A DNA stretch of 64,000 nucleotides from Leucosporidium creatinivorum (taxonomy: Eukaryota > Basidiomycota > Microbotryomycetes > Leucosporidiales > Leucosporidiaceae), in assembly GCA_001600635.1 (NCBI GenBank), contig BCKL01000031.1, forward strand, positions 20,787 to 84,786, in the 5' to 3' direction. Under the pieces are notes generated by a model, which was given only the letters and a program-made list of their open reading frames with translations, was not told where the DNA came from and ran no database searches. This document shows positions 23,106-34,985 of the stretch, one piece after another. Within the stretch, counting starts at the first letter, position 1. The number at the start of each line of letters is the position of its first letter. Position numbers and translations under genes: made by a program.

Positions 23106-24400
23106 ATGCCGCCTCGCCAGAAATCAGCGCTCAAGCTGCAGCTTCGTCCATCCGGTGAACGAGGACACTTCAGCAACCCTTGGCTACAGTCGGCGCATAC
23201 TTTCTCGTTTGCTAGCTATCGGGACAACGCGTTCAATGGGCGAGTCGGGTGTCGAGCTGCCATCCCGAGCGAGTTTGGAGCTGACGGATAGCTACAACAC
23301 AGGCTTGGATCGCTCAAGGTCGTCAATGAGGACCGCATTAAAGCTGCTAAGGGATTTGGAGAGCATGAGCATGGCGATTACGAGGTGCGCCGGCTGCAAA
23401 ACGCCCCTCGGTCTTCGCTTACCCAGCTTCGGTTGCAGATCTGGACCTACCTCATCAAAGGAGAGCTCGAGCATCGCGATTCGCTGGGCAACGTAGAGGT
23501 GGGTCAGACCTCCCCTTGGCTCGCCTGCCGTCTCTGTCGCCGAGCTGACTCCTTCGGTGGGTTAGATCATCAAAGCGGGCCAGATTCAGATGACTTCAGC
23601 AGGCTCGGGGATCTCGCATAGGTGAGTTACCGCGGTCTCACTCCCCCGTACAGGCCATGAGCTTCTCTCGATGCCCCTCGCCTTCTCGTCTCGTCTCGTC
23701 GTCTGCGCCGAACTAACGCCGGTCTTGCTCTGCAGCGAATTCAACCGGCATCCTTCGAAGCCATGTGTAAGCTCCAATGTTCTAGTCACCTCTCTCGAGT
23801 GACTTTAAGCTCACCTGAGCCTCCTACAGCATTTACTTCAGCTCTGGTCGCTGCCGTCGCAGACCGGCCTCCCACCAACCTACTATTCGAGGTGGGCCCT
23901 TTCATCTTTCCACAAACGATCACAAGCTCACTCTCTCCCCTACAGAACCTTCCCCGCCGCCTCGAAACGGGACAAAGTCCTTCGAGTCGTCGCTCCCATC
24001 ACCTCGGCTGACGTCTCCTCCGAACGAGAGGGAGAAGGACCAGTACCAGTGAGGATATCACTCGAGCTCTGTTCCAGAACTATAACTGAGGCTCTTACTT
24101 CTGCAGGTACACGCATCTCTCACCATGCACGCCTCCCTCCTCCCTTCAGCTTCGTCCATCTCCCACTCTCTCGGTCCCAAAACCAAATCGGCCTACCTTC
24201 ATCTCGTCCAGTCGACGGGCTACCGCGGTCCAAGCGCACCACCAGACGCCAAAGGAGCTCAGCTAAGACTGAACGACGATCTGGTACTCGAGGAGGGCGA
24301 CTCGCTTCTCATCGAAGTCGGGAAGAGCGGGTCGAGGGAGCTACGGGTCGAGAGTACGGGCAAGAGGGAGGCCGAGTGGGTGTTAGTAGAGATGGAATGA
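23106..24400 (+). CDS. Pirin-family cupin protein
   Basis: Eight exons: 23106-23239, 23303-23384, 23439-23498, 23566-23621, 23736-23766, 23831-23892, 23946-24048, 24107-24400; 273 aa. The N-terminal pirin block is clear: GERGHFSNPWLQSAHTFSFA, then LGSLKVVNEDRI. The metal site of human pirin (His56, His58, His101, Glu103) corresponds to H66, H68 (GEHEHGDYE), H110 and E112 (ISHSEFN). All four are present, so an iron-binding cupin with quercetinase-like or transcription co-factor roles is possible, as in other pirins. The C-terminal cupin half is shorter and less conserved. Intron 1 appears to use a GC donor (see findings). It is divergent from the HERPUD-like gene with ~300 bp between starts. 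Confidence 0.9.
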
Positions 24401-24818
24401 TGGTACGTGGTGAGTTTGACCGACCCTACAGCCCTCCGGCCGGCTCGCCCATCGAGAGCAGGCGATGGTCAGGCTTCGGCGACGATGGAAGGCGTCTCTC
24501 GCGATTCGTTGCTGCTGGGCTTCGGCTTCTCACCCGCGGACGGGAAGGGTGAGCTCTACGGATGGAAAGGGCAAGATGCGTCAAAGACCTGCAGGCTCAT
24601 CGAAAATTAATCTCGAGGCAACAGGCACTCGGTCGAGTCGAGGCTTCGCCGAGGGGGTTCCAACTTCCAAGTCGTCGACAGGCCTTCGCTGACTCGCGAT
24701 GCGGGCTTTCCTTCTGTCGCAGGTCGCATCGGAAGAAGGGCGCTGCATCTTTCGACCTTCTACCACTTCGCCTCGCCATCCAGTGAGGTGCAGCACCCGC
24801 GCGGAGTGACCCCTCGCC
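24401..24818. other. Intergenic between pirin and membrane paralogue 1
   Basis: About 420 bp between two plus-strand genes: the pirin 3' end and the promoter of the next gene. No other feature seen. Confidence 0.35.
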
Positions 24819-27034
24819 ATGAGTTCGTCTTCTGGTGGCCCTCAGCTCGACGAGAACCTCTGGGAGGTTGTGCTTCAGCAGCTTAGGAGCAACGTCTACC
24901 CTCAACAATCACCCCCTCGCTTCAAGACGCGGTTGATAGTCCTCTTTACCTTCTCTGCGCTGTAAGTCTCGGTCGCCGAGCTCCCTCGAGTTGCTGTGGG
25001 GCGACAGGCTGACATCCCGACACCACCGCAGAGGTCTCATCGGATACTCGATCTTGCTGGTGTTGGTCATAATCGATGCTCGTCGGCGCAAGGGAGGCCT
25101 TTGGATTCTAAAGCGGACGAAGGGCAACAGATACATCGTTTCGAAGTGAGTCCAATCCGAGAACAAGGTTAGTAAACTGCGCTGACTGTCCAACCATCGC
25201 AGCACCAAGCTCTGCAGCTGCCTCGTCGCCGTGACGGCCCTCCTCATCACCTCCCTCTCGGTCGCTTCCCTCTACTCGACCACGATTCGCCGAAACCACT
25301 CGCTACTGGCACAGCAGTCGGGAAGCATCCTCCGATCGATCTACATCGCGCCGTATATCCTGCATGGCTCGCTGCTCTCCTTCGGCGCTCTTCAAGCGTT
25401 CCTCATTCGAGCCGACAGCTTCGCCCAGACAGACAGTGAGCTGCCTCGGACTTGACGAGGCGACGAGTAGAGCTGACTCTCGTTCCACTCCGATAGACGC
25501 TGCAGGAAAGAAGCGATCTCGGCCGCTACTATCACCGAGCCTCGCGAACGGCCTCTTCCTCGGCGGTCAGGTCTTGGTCGCTGGCGTACTGGTGAGCTGG
25601 GTTCGAAGTAAGGCTTCGAATTTTCTCGCTGACCACCATCATGCACAGGGAGCCGGCCTGTATCTCGCAATCCGGGGCGCCATCGTCTTCCAGAAACTCA
25701 TCTCGCCGCTGGACCTTCGCCTCGAGCAAGGCTCTGCGCTTTGGATTTCGGGAGATCATGACAAGAAGGACTTCGACGTCGTCCTTCCTGTGATACAAGA
25801 AGCCGTGGCAACGGGTGCGCGCTACGGTCGCATGTACTATGCCCTGTACGCCCTCGTCGCCGCCAACCTCTCGGCTCTGATACTGGTCAACGCCGGCTCG
25901 CTTGTCTTCTCTCGCATCGTCCGAGGCAAGGCTCACCGCCAACTCGCCTCCAGCACTACCTCGACGACACTCGTCGAGCTACCAACGCCGCTTACCCCAG
26001 TCCACCTCTTCGCCTCCTCGTCTCGCACCCACCTCGCTCCTCACCCTAGCATCGTTTCTCTCGACTCCAAGTCGGATGAGCGAGACCGAGATCTCGAGAA
26101 GTCGGCCATGTCGCATAGGCAGGTCAAGGAGCTCGCTGGCAAAGGCTCGCATACGCTCGAGGGACAGATGGCTCAGCGCGTGCTCGCGCTGTTGAAGGCG
26201 GAGAGGGCGCTCAAGGTGACTGCTTCGTGGTTGCTGGTGACGTTCATTGCAGCCGCAACGTGAGCTCATTCCCCTTTGCTGTTGATGAGGCCTTCCCGCT
26301 CACTTTTCAACCACCAGCATCTCCATTTGGCTCTGCGCCGAGGTGGTTTCGGCCAACGGCTGGACTAACAAGGGCTGGTGGGCACAAGAGCTCACACTCA
26401 CCGTCTTCATGTGAGTCTTGAAGAGCTCTGAGGTACTGCGCTCGTAGCTGACGCCGCTCTCTGCTACAGATGGGTCTACACCGCCCTGCTGCTCGCCATC
26501 CTTCCCTCTCTCCTCCACTCCGCCATCACGACTCTCACGCCCCGCTCGAACGGCCTAGGTGCCGTCGCCTCCCACCACAACACCCCCATCGACGCTCCCT
26601 CTCTTCGTACCCTCGTCTCTCGGCGCAAGCAGTCAACCCCGACTCGCTCAGGCCTCGCTCCTACCGGCCGAGTCCGCGTAGTCATCGACCATGTCGTGGA
26701 GGACGACTATGTACACGATCATCGCACACTCGACGACGCCATCGTGCTCCACGAGACCAGGACGAGCATCCGAGGAGGTCGGGACAGTTCGGCGATGCCG
26801 AGCATATCATTCCTGCACGTGAATGGAGATGGGAGACCAGTAGAAGGCGGCGGCGTAGCGGGCGACGACAGCTGGGTACGACCCGACTGGGCGCGAGGAG
26901 ACCGAGGGGAGGAGGGATTGCAACCAGTGGTCGAGGGAAGTCGAGTTCGGAGGGACTCGTCGAATGTTCTTCCTCGCATCTCATCCCTTACAGGCGGTAT
27001 TCGATGGGAGTGGAAGCTGGGGCCTTCTTCATGA
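24819..27034 (+). CDS. Multi-pass (about 7 TM) membrane protein, tandem paralogue 1
   Basis: Seven exons: 24819-24961, 25032-25145, 25203-25435, 25497-25591, 25649-26259, 26318-26410, 26470-27034; 617 aa. About seven hydrophobic spans can be read: RLIVLFTFSALGLIGYSILL, CLVAVTALLITSLSVASLY, YILHGSLLSFGALQAFLI, GLFLGGQVLVAGVL...GLYLAI, YALYALVAANLSALILVNAG, ASWLLVTFIAAATISIWLC and FIWVYTALLLAILPSLL. A cytoplasmic loop rich in Ser/Thr/Asp precedes the sixth, and a long hydrophilic tail follows the seventh. It is followed 600 bp downstream by a clear paralogue sharing LANGxFLG, GxRYIxxN(T/S)K and GRVRVxI in the tail, with at least two shared intron positions. I know no named family. A fungal surface receptor or transporter-like protein is possible; no ligand can be inferred. 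Confidence 0.82.
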
Positions 27035-27638
27035 GTTGTGTAGCTTAGTTGTATTCTCGCCATATTGTTGTAACGGTGCGGAGCATCGCAAAAATCATCG
27101 CCGAAGCCAGCCCAAGTCGACCGACTTCGGCTTTCGGTGCTCTCAGAACGCAAGAAGACGGCGCCAGACTCAACGTGCTAAGCCATGCGAAAATGAAGCA
27201 TGTAGGTGTTCGCGAGACAGCGCTGATCTGGCGAGAGATCGCTTCGGCGCCTTCCTTCCTCGTGCTCGGTGCTCTGCAAATCCCTGCCTCGTTCGACGTT
27301 TCTGCCACGTTTCTTTCATGTACGAGACGGCTCAGTCAAGGCTCGCAGAGCCAGCAAGTGCATGGTTTTCCCACGCATCCAGGCTGAGGTGACAACCTTT
27401 CGATGGGTTCTGAGTCGAATCTCGACCGAGAAAGGAAGGCGAGAAGGCGGGGGGAAAGCCCCGGTCGGGAGGCCATCTCTTTGTTGTGGGCGACGTCTTC
27501 GCTGTTGCGTTTTCGCTTCTGCTGCATCTCCTCGCATTTGTACGGGTGTAGCAACCGCTGGACCCAGCCTCTCCTTGAAGGAGGCTCGCCTCTCCTTCTC
27601 CGACTTCGGCTTCCCCCTCCGTTCGATTTCCGCCTCAA
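27035..27638. other. Intergenic between the two membrane paralogues
   Basis: About 600 bp with no supported gene: 3' end of paralogue 1 and promoter of paralogue 2. Open frames here lack ATG starts or splice support. Confidence 0.35.
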
Positions 27639-29771
27639 ATGGCCACCGACCCTGGCGGGGGAGGTGCTCCGCCTCTGTCCCCCTTCCTGCAGTTTCTCAT
27701 CCCTCTCCAGCATGCGGTGACTTTGGATCCGCCATCATCCTTTCAAGGCCGGCTGCTCGCGCTGAAGTACGTTACGGCGGTCGCCGGCTTCGGCGCTCTA
27801 ATCCAGCTCTCCCTACTCGCTTTGGACTATCATCGGCGCGGATGGCGGTCGTTCTGGCTGTTCAGTCTCGTACCACGCCCTGGAGGACGCTACATCTGCA
27901 CGAAGTAAGTCGTGTTTCGGCACCGAGCTCTTTGCCCCTCGCCGAGCTGATTGTTGACCTTCTCTTGGCTTCTCGCAGCTCGAAAGTCGTATCAGGCTTG
28001 ATGTCGCTCCTCTGTTTAGTCCTCAATGTCTGCTACCTCTCCGACGAGGCACTCGCTGAACTGCACTCGGGCTCGCAGCAGCTCACTCAAGCGTGGCGAG
28101 TGTTCTGCCCTCCCGCCATCATTATGCACCTTTACGTGAGTCAGGGTGCCTCCGTCGGACTTTTTCAGAGCTGACACGTCTTGTCCCACTTGCAGTACCT
28201 CTCCTGGGGACAGCTACAAGCTTACCTTGTCGGGCTTCGCGATGGAGACGGCAAGCTCGTTTCTGCCCGGCTCGCCAACGGAGTCTTCTTGGGAGTTGGA
28301 GGCGGCATGTTCACCGCAATGATGGTGAGCTGACGATCTCTCAGGTGTCGAGTGCAAAGAACATCGACAAACCGGATCACTTCGAAGCTGACCCTTCCCC
28401 CTCTCGCAGGTCGTGGCCAGCAACTCGGCGTATCTCGGCGCCCAATTCTGGTTCACCTTCCCACCAATGCAGGCTCGTCTACTCGAGCTGAACGCCACCT
28501 GGTCTCCCGGGAAGCCCTACGAGATGGATCTCTACTCCCTCCAACCTCAGCTCGCCGAGTTTAAGCGGACTGGCTACCTCAACAACACGTAGGTCCATCG
28601 GCTGCAGGCACAGTGCAGAACCAGCTGATCCCGACGTCTACAGTGGAGCCATCGTCGCCTACTCGACCTACACCGTCGCCGTCTTCTGCTGTGTCCTCGT
28701 CAACCTCGGCTCGATCCTGCTCGCTGCCATCGTCAGAAGGAGGAGGCGTCACTTTTTGCACGACGAGACGCCCATGATCGCTTCCCAAGATCTCACTCTC
28801 AACCCGACTGCCACGATGAGCTCGACAGGAATCGATAGACAAGGCGCCGAGCTGAAGCGGACGACGACCGAAGGCAAGATTTCGGGCGCCGACATGAAGC
28901 TGCTCGCGACGACACAGAAGCACACGGTGCTCGGAGCGAAAGCTCAACAGCAGCTCGTGTATCGCAAAGCGGAGCGCGACCTTCTTCTGGTGAGTTTCGA
29001 CTTGGCTGAGCGGCTCGGAGACTTGGCCGAGCATCTCGAGCCGGGCCAGACTCGTCTCGAATCACAGTAGCTGACCAGTAAGCTTCGTCTTTCATCTCTC
29101 AGATGGCCGTCTGGTGCGCCACCATCTCGCTAGCAGGACTCGCCCTCGGCCTCTGGGTGTCAATCCCTCTCCTCGGTCTCGGTCGCTGGTCCGCCTCCGA
29201 CGATTGGACTACGCATGAAACTGCTCTTACAATACTCCAATGGCTCTACGCGATCCTCCTCGTCGGCCTCTACCCCTCCCTCATCCACACCGCCTGGTGG
29301 AACCTCTCCCCCTGCTCCCACCCCTGCCGCCTTACGAGCAGCCGAGTCGGCCTCCCCTTCTTCCGCGATACCAACTCGTCGATTCGATCCGCCCCTCGTG
29401 CAGCCGCTGGCGCTGCTCCCTCTGGTCGAGTACGAGTAATCGTGGAGGAGCAGGTGAGGGAGGAGTATCGTCGCGACCTTCTTCCCGAGCGGCTCGAAAC
29501 GATTATCGAAGGAGGCGTTTTCCTCGACACTCGTCAACTTGGAGAGGACGACGGTGAACGAGGAGGAGAGGGAGTCGGAGTGGAGTGGATCAAGCCGTCT
29601 TGGGCGGCCGATGGGGCTTCGTTGACGGTGCCGGAGCGGGCAGCGAGGAGTCGGGAGGCGCGAGTGAGCTCGCTGAGGTGGGAGGTGTCGCAGGGTGGCG
29701 AGCCGATCGAGTCGACGGCGGTTCATCAGGTGACCCCGTGGGCGTGGTTGGATCGTAGGGTGTCGCCGTGA
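27639..29771 (+). CDS. Multi-pass (about 7 TM) membrane protein, tandem paralogue 2
   Basis: Six exons: 27639-27904, 27979-28135, 28196-28324, 28410-28588, 28644-28989, 29103-29771; 581 aa. Hydrophobic spans run through ALKYVTAVAGFGALIQLSLL, SGLMSLLCLVLNVCYL, IIMHLYYLSWGQLQAYLVGL, NGVFLGVGGGMFTAMMVVAS, STYTVAVFCCVLVNLGSILL, WCATISLAGLALGLWVSIPL and LQWLYAILLVGLYPSLIH. A loop between the fourth and fifth spans carries LLELNATWSPGKPYEMDLYS and may face outside (NAT is a possible N-glycosylation site). Relative to the upstream gene it keeps the phase-2 intron after GRYICT and the phase-0 intron after the LANGVFLG span. Its tail carries SGRVRVIVEEQVREEY against GRVRVVIDHVVEDDY upstream. A local tandem duplication is the simplest reading. 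Function unknown. Confidence 0.82.
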
Positions 29772-30366
29772 GTGGAGGGTGGAGTGGAGTGAGGGAGCAG
29801 GTGCAGTATTGGGAAGGGGGAGTAGGCCGAGGGAGCCAGTGTGTATCTTCTTACTGTTGTAACGAGTAGGTCAGCATAGAATACGATTTCAGCACATCAT
29901 GTCCCGGACTTCATTGAGAAGTAGAGGCGGATTAGAGGCGAGCGAAGTTGAAACTGGAATCGGCGCCGAGCATGGCTCTCCGTCGGCCGTCGTCGTCAAT
30001 CGAGCGCTCGTGAGGTCGATGGCGGTATTCTTGATGGCCTACAAAATGTTTGCATCTCGGTGCAATCATCTGAGCTGCCCTCGACTCCGGAACAGGCCGC
30101 CAACAAGCGCGAAGTCGAGCGGCCCTCATCGCCGAGCCCCCTCGGTCCGCCTTCCAGCTGCCCCAGCAAGCAAAAGTCGTTTCGGTGCTCATCCATGTGA
30201 GCAGGTCGAATCCGTGCGCTGCTTTCCAGCCCTCGAAACATGCTTAACTCGACCGCCTTCGTGGCCATTCGCGTCCGGCGGGTGCACCTCTCCTCGACCT
30301 AAACGGCTAGATCTCGAGATGTCGTGGACGCCGTCGGTTGCAATTCGACGAGATGTAGTACGGTTA
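29772..30366. other. Convergent intergenic, no gene seen
   Basis: About 600 bp between the 3' ends of the membrane paralogue and COX7C. A 164-codon plus frame starting at 29899 has a real ATG but composition unlike a protein and no homologous motif, so it was not called. Confidence 0.35.
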
Positions 30367-31027
30367 TTAGGCGGAGGCCTTCTGACTGTGTAGCGGATCG
30401 GACTGGGTCAGCTTGTTGTTCTTGAGGCGGGTCCAATCAAACGCTGATTCGGTTCGACCGCCTAACTCGAGAAGGCGGCGGGCAAACGGCTCGGGGTAAA
30501 GTCTGGGAGGAAGAGCAAAAGAAGGCGAAAAAAACGGACATCTGGTACGCGGAGGCGATGAAGGGGATTGCGAAGCCCGTGCCGCAGAAGAGAATGATCT
30601 TCGCCGCCAATGCCTTGGGGTTGGCGTAGCCTGCAAGGGGAGCATTGTCAGCAGTCTGTAGTCGTGTATAAACGTCTTCCCGAGAGGTAGAGAGCTCCGG
30701 CGCCGAGCGAAAGCTCCCCCAGGAGCAGCGAAGGGCCGGATCCTCGTCGCGCTCCGAACTGCTCCGGGGCCGGATGTAGGCTAGTAGGGTCGACATGGAG
30801 ATTATGGGCTCACTGAAGGGAGTGTTCTATGAAGGAAGGAGGAGTCAGCGGCTGATTCGACGGGCTGCAGGGCTGGCAAAGTGCGTCCGCTAACCCAGCG
30901 GCGCCAAAGCCAGCCCTGCCTGTACAGCTACAGGACTTGCGTTCCCCACGACATTATCGACATGCATAGAACGACGGAGGGGAGCTGTGCGAAGAGCGAG
31001 AAGAGCGGGACGAGCGGCGGCGAGCAT
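30367..31027 (-). CDS. COX7C: Cytochrome c oxidase subunit VIIc (yeast Cox8-like)
   Basis: Four exons: 31027-30941, 30826-30814, 30630-30540, 30385-30367; 69 aa. An Arg/Ala/Leu-rich start (LLALRTAPLRRSMHVDN) looks like a mitochondrial presequence. The mature part, NNTPFSYANPKALAAK followed by the membrane span IILFCGTGFAIPFIASAYQ, matches the NLPFS...KxxL...FxGxxFxxPF pattern of COX VIIc. It would be a one-span subunit of complex IV in the inner mitochondrial membrane. Exon 2 is only 13 nt (codes NTPF plus one base). Intron 1 has a GC donor in a GCAAGT context. Without the microexon the conserved PFS motif would be lost, which supports the model. The last donor (GTCCGT) is the least certain junction. 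Confidence 0.82.
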
Positions 31028-31385
31028 CGTGAAGTTGAAGGTAGTGGGCGGAGGCAAGAAGCAAGATGGCGGAAAGTCGCGAAGTGGGTCGGTATCGAGG
31101 TTGTCCCCAGTCACACAAAAGTAATTCTGTAGTCAAGCCAGGTGATGGTAGGGTTATTGGTGACCAGCCGAGGGCTGTTGAATTACAGAAGTGCAAGTTT
31201 CGGACCTCTCGCCGAAGCCATCGCCGAGCTTGTCCTGTTTCGCCTCAGTAGACCAACAGCAGGTGCACAGCCATTCGACGCTCATCTGTATATACGCGTG
31301 ATACTCATCATAAGTCCTTGCAGCAATACCCAAACTCCTCAACTCCTCATTCTCACCCTCCTCACTTCCGCCGAGCCCGGCTAAA
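31028..31385. other. Promoter region of COX7C
   Basis: About 360 bp between the stop of the upstream minus-strand gene and the COX7C ATG. No distinct site recognised. Confidence 0.3.
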
Positions 31386-34300
31386 TCAGAGCCGCACCAT
31401 CCTCCTACCCCACCTCTTCTGGTAGATTTCATCTCCGCTACCATCTTGTTGTTGCTGCTGCTGTCCCTGAGTCGAAGCTGCCGTCGCCTGGGGCCGAGGC
31501 TGACCCTGGCCTTGACCGTGCGCCGAAGCCGAAGCCGAAGCGGCGATTCCCCAAGGATCGTTCTTGATGGTCGTAACGCCATCCCACGAGCCATCGTTCG
31601 ACTCGCCTTGAGTCGTGTCATCCACGGGCTTGGCGTGTTGAGGAGTCCAGGGAGCGGCGACGCCGTTTTGTAGGTCGGAGGGCATCAGGGCGATCATCGA
31701 CGAGTTATCCCACCACCATTGAACCTGAGAGTGGGAGAGAATCACACCTTTTTAGCTCTTGGTATAAAAAGAGCGGCGAGCGAGACGACTTACGCCAAGA
31801 ACGCCCGTGTCAAGATCGCCGAGCTGCTCGAACGCCGCCTTCGAGAGGTCCAGAGCGAGCTCGCCCTGGCAGCTGTGGCGAGGTGGGTCAGCTCTCCGAA
31901 AACAACTCGCTGGTTAAAAGACGACCCACAGAGGACAGTTGTCAGAGATAACGACCGAGATGGTCTGATCGTTGACGGGGTTGCAGCTGCGAGGCGAATA
32001 AGTGAGCTCGTGAGCTCGAGTCAAGGGCAGCAAGAACCTACACATGAATCTTGGCTCCACAGAAGACCGAGACAGTACCGTTGGCGCCGTACTGGGAGCG
32101 AGCAAGTCGAGTCAGCGATCCAAATCTCCGACGGCGCTCGAGCTGCTAGAACTCACAAGCTCAGGCTGAAGAGCAGCGACCATGTCGGTGTCGGAGAAGA
32201 CGGTGTTGCAAGTAGAGAGATGTCCACTCGACTCGAACCAGGTGGCTGCGAAGTCAGGATGCGCAACATCAGCGGACGCTCGCCGAGCAGATAGGAGCTT
32301 TAAAACGCTTACCTCGTCCGGCGTACTTGTCGGTGCTCTGCTCGCCCGACGACGAGCCATGTGAATCATCGTCATGTCCTCCGCCCGAAGGGGAAGCGCC
32401 ATCTCCGTTCGACCCGTTGCCGTACCCTCCGCTGCTCGGCGCCGAGGTGACGGTAGGCGAGGAGGGCCTGCCTGCGGGCGCGGTCGCGATGTTGACCTCG
32501 TCGGTGGTGGAAGTAGGCCCTTTGCCGTGTCCCTGAGAGCCTTGAGCGTGATCTTGCGACTGCTGAGAGCCCGAGCCGCCCATCGACTGGCCGTCCTGCG
32601 ACGCAAGAGGTCGGTCAGCGCGAGTCGTCGTTAAGCATTTATGGCTGTAAACGCACCTGCGAGCCGTGCATAGTAGCGTTCGCGCTTCCAGTCTGGTGAG
32701 CGTTGCCGTTCTGCTGTCCATCGGAGTGCTGAGTTCCCTGCGAGCGAGAAGACGATCAACGTCGAGCACGGATGGCAATGCGAAAGGTGACGAGCTTACC
32801 TGTTGACCTCCCTTTGGCGTCTGACCGTACTGCTGATCGTCTTGAGAGTCCTGGCCGTCCTGCGAGCCTTGGGTATGTTGACCGTTCTGCGATAGAGTGC
32901 GAGGTGAGCGGGGAGCGAAGCGCGAGAAACGGCGCCGAACTCACCGAGGTCTGCTGAGAGCCGTGACCGGTCGCTGTGGGCGACGCCTGTCCCTTTTAGC
33001 GACAGAGAAGAGATCAGCCAGCGGTCCGAAAACACAAGCGACGAGCAGCTTACGCCGGTGTGCTTTGAGTCGCCCGAATCGGTGTAAAGAGCGAAGGGGT
33101 CGGAGGTCTGCAGGAAAAGACGTCAGCTCCATCGCCGTGGTCTCGAATATCGAATAAACACCAATTCACCGTTGCACCAGTAGCATGAGCGCCAGCCGTG
33201 CCAGTCTTCGTGCCCCCAGCTCCTGCTTTCGTCTCGCCGTCGTCCGAGCCATCGGAGTACTCCTTCCATCCACCACCGGTCGTAGTCGAGTCGGAGGCGC
33301 CATCGCTCTCTGAGTCAGGCTCGTCCGAGTGACCCGACCCGCTCGAGTGACCAGTAGCGGAAGCCGAGGCGCCCGCACTGGACGCCGAGCCGTCTTGTTC
33401 GCCCGACTTGGTAGCCGCGGCGGTGGAGGTGCTGTCGCTGCCCGAGATGGTGGCGGTGGCATGGTAAGCGGAGTCCGATCCTGTGGCCGTGTCGTTGTGA
33501 GCGGCGGACGTGGCGTTGGAGCTCGAGTTGGCGCCGTGGGTCGAGTTGCCGAGCGACGAGTTGCCCATGGTCGAGTTGCTGGAGGAGGCGTCCTCGGTGC
33601 TAGTCGAGTTCTTCTTGTGGTTCTGTAATGTACATCAAGCGTCAGTGCGGCTCATGTCGAGCGAAACAGCACGAACGAACCCAGTAGACGACGCCGGCGA
33701 TGAGAATCTGGGGGAGCGAACGCCGAAGTCAGCTCTAGCTCGCTTCTCCGCCATTGAAAGACTCACAATGATGACGATGATCACCACCGCTCCTCCAACA
33801 AGCCACTTCATCTTGGTGGTCATGCATCCCTGGTCTTCGGGATCGGGAACGGCGACGGCCGACCTCGGAGTTCGGCGCTTCTTCTCGCTCCTGCCGCTCT
33901 TGCTCGACTTCTTGGACGAGGATGACTTGCTCCTAGCAAGAGGAGCGCGTGCGTCGTCGTCGGAGGATTGGGCACCGACGGGAGCGTACTTGGTCGAGCC
34001 CTGCGAGTGCCGAGCGGCGAGGAGTCAGCGGGAGAGAAAGCCAGACCGAGCGAAGTCGAACGTACAGGAGCAGCCTTCTTGCTAGGCCTGGGAGCTCCTC
34101 CTTGGTTAGGGTCGGCGCGTTGGGGAGCATTGTAGTCGCCCGAAGCGATGGACTTCATGTTCCATTGACGGCGCTCCTGCGAGTTCGGTGATGGTCAGCT
34201 GGTGCCCTTTCTCGGTGGTGCACCTCTGACTCACCTTCTTCGGCTTGCCCTTCTCGAGATCGCTGGGCTTCCTCGACTGCTGCACCTCTTCCTCCGTCTC

Positions 34301-34558
34301 GGACTCGGTCTCACTATCCATCACCGCCTGCTTCCCAGCGCCGTAGCTGTCCCTCCTCGTCAAGTCGGGCGTACCGAACGCCGCCGCCTCAGCAGCATCC
34401 TCTGAATCCTGGGACTCTGAGTCGAGATCCCTGGTGTCAGCCCGACGAGGCGATGGGCGAGCGAGTCCTTCGTCTGAGGAGTGGTCGCGGTAGGCGCGAG
34501 ACGAGACGCTCGCTGTTTGAGAGTGCCGCGAAGAGCGGGAGGACGGGCGGGAGGGCAT
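31386..34558 (-). CDS. Membrane-anchored double-psi beta-barrel (barwin/expansin-like) protein 1
   Basis: Fifteen exons: 34558-34235, 34176-34066, 34000-33767, 33707-33681, 33622-33170, 33107-33054, 32992-32945, 32886-32800, 32737-32657, 32595-32313, 32245-32157, 32091-32042, 31986-31930, 31872-31794, 31724-31386; 771 aa. A ~200-residue Ser/Arg/Lys cytoplasmic part is followed by one transmembrane span (about 210-231, LVGGAVVIIVIIILIAGVVY). A long Ser/Thr/Asn/Gly-rich outer stalk has many NST-type glycosylation sites. A C-terminal domain (~568-664) starts ATWFESSGHLSTCNT and runs through VFCGAKIHVCN, VVISDNCPLCQGELALDLS and GVQWWW. That ATW...C..., DxCPxC, LDLS, VxW order is the DPBB fold of RlpA/barwin/expansin-like proteins, some of which loosen or bind cell-wall polysaccharide. 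A tail rich in Gln/Ala follows. It has no signal peptide, so type II topology is inferred. A paralogue lies directly upstream. Confidence 0.78.
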
Positions 34559-34985
34559 CTGTTGGTGGTGTAGAGGGTCAGCTGGGTTTTGCTTTGCTAA
34601 CGAACAATGAACTCACCTCCGTTGCTGATGATGCTTCTTGCAAACCCATGACTTCGCCCTCCAAATGGCACACATTGGTCCTCGGAGTCGGACACTGCCT
34701 CCGTGGACGTCCGAGACAGGTCTGTGCAAGATTCTGTAGCAAGATACAGCGGCTCGAAAGCACTGGAGATGAAAAGAAGAAGCGAGAAAGAGAGCGAGGG
34801 CGAGATGAAAAATTTAGGCCGGATTTTGAGGAGGCCAAGCTCAAAGTCCACCGAGATCGTTTTCCTCTGTGCTCGCGGTGTGCAGAAGCATAACACAGTG
34901 CATATCAATCAAATCTAGTCCTCATCCCCTCTCTCGCTCCCTCTCCTGCTCGCCTCTCCAGCTCAACTCCAGCTCGGCGCCGACC
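34559..34985. other. Intergenic between the two DPBB genes
   Basis: About 430 bp separating two same-strand paralogues: 3' end of protein 2 and promoter of protein 1. Nothing else seen. Confidence 0.35.

Noticed and set aside
29899-30393. 164-codon plus-strand frame with true ATG
   Set aside because: Overlaps the COX7C last exon on the other strand and shows no protein-like pattern.
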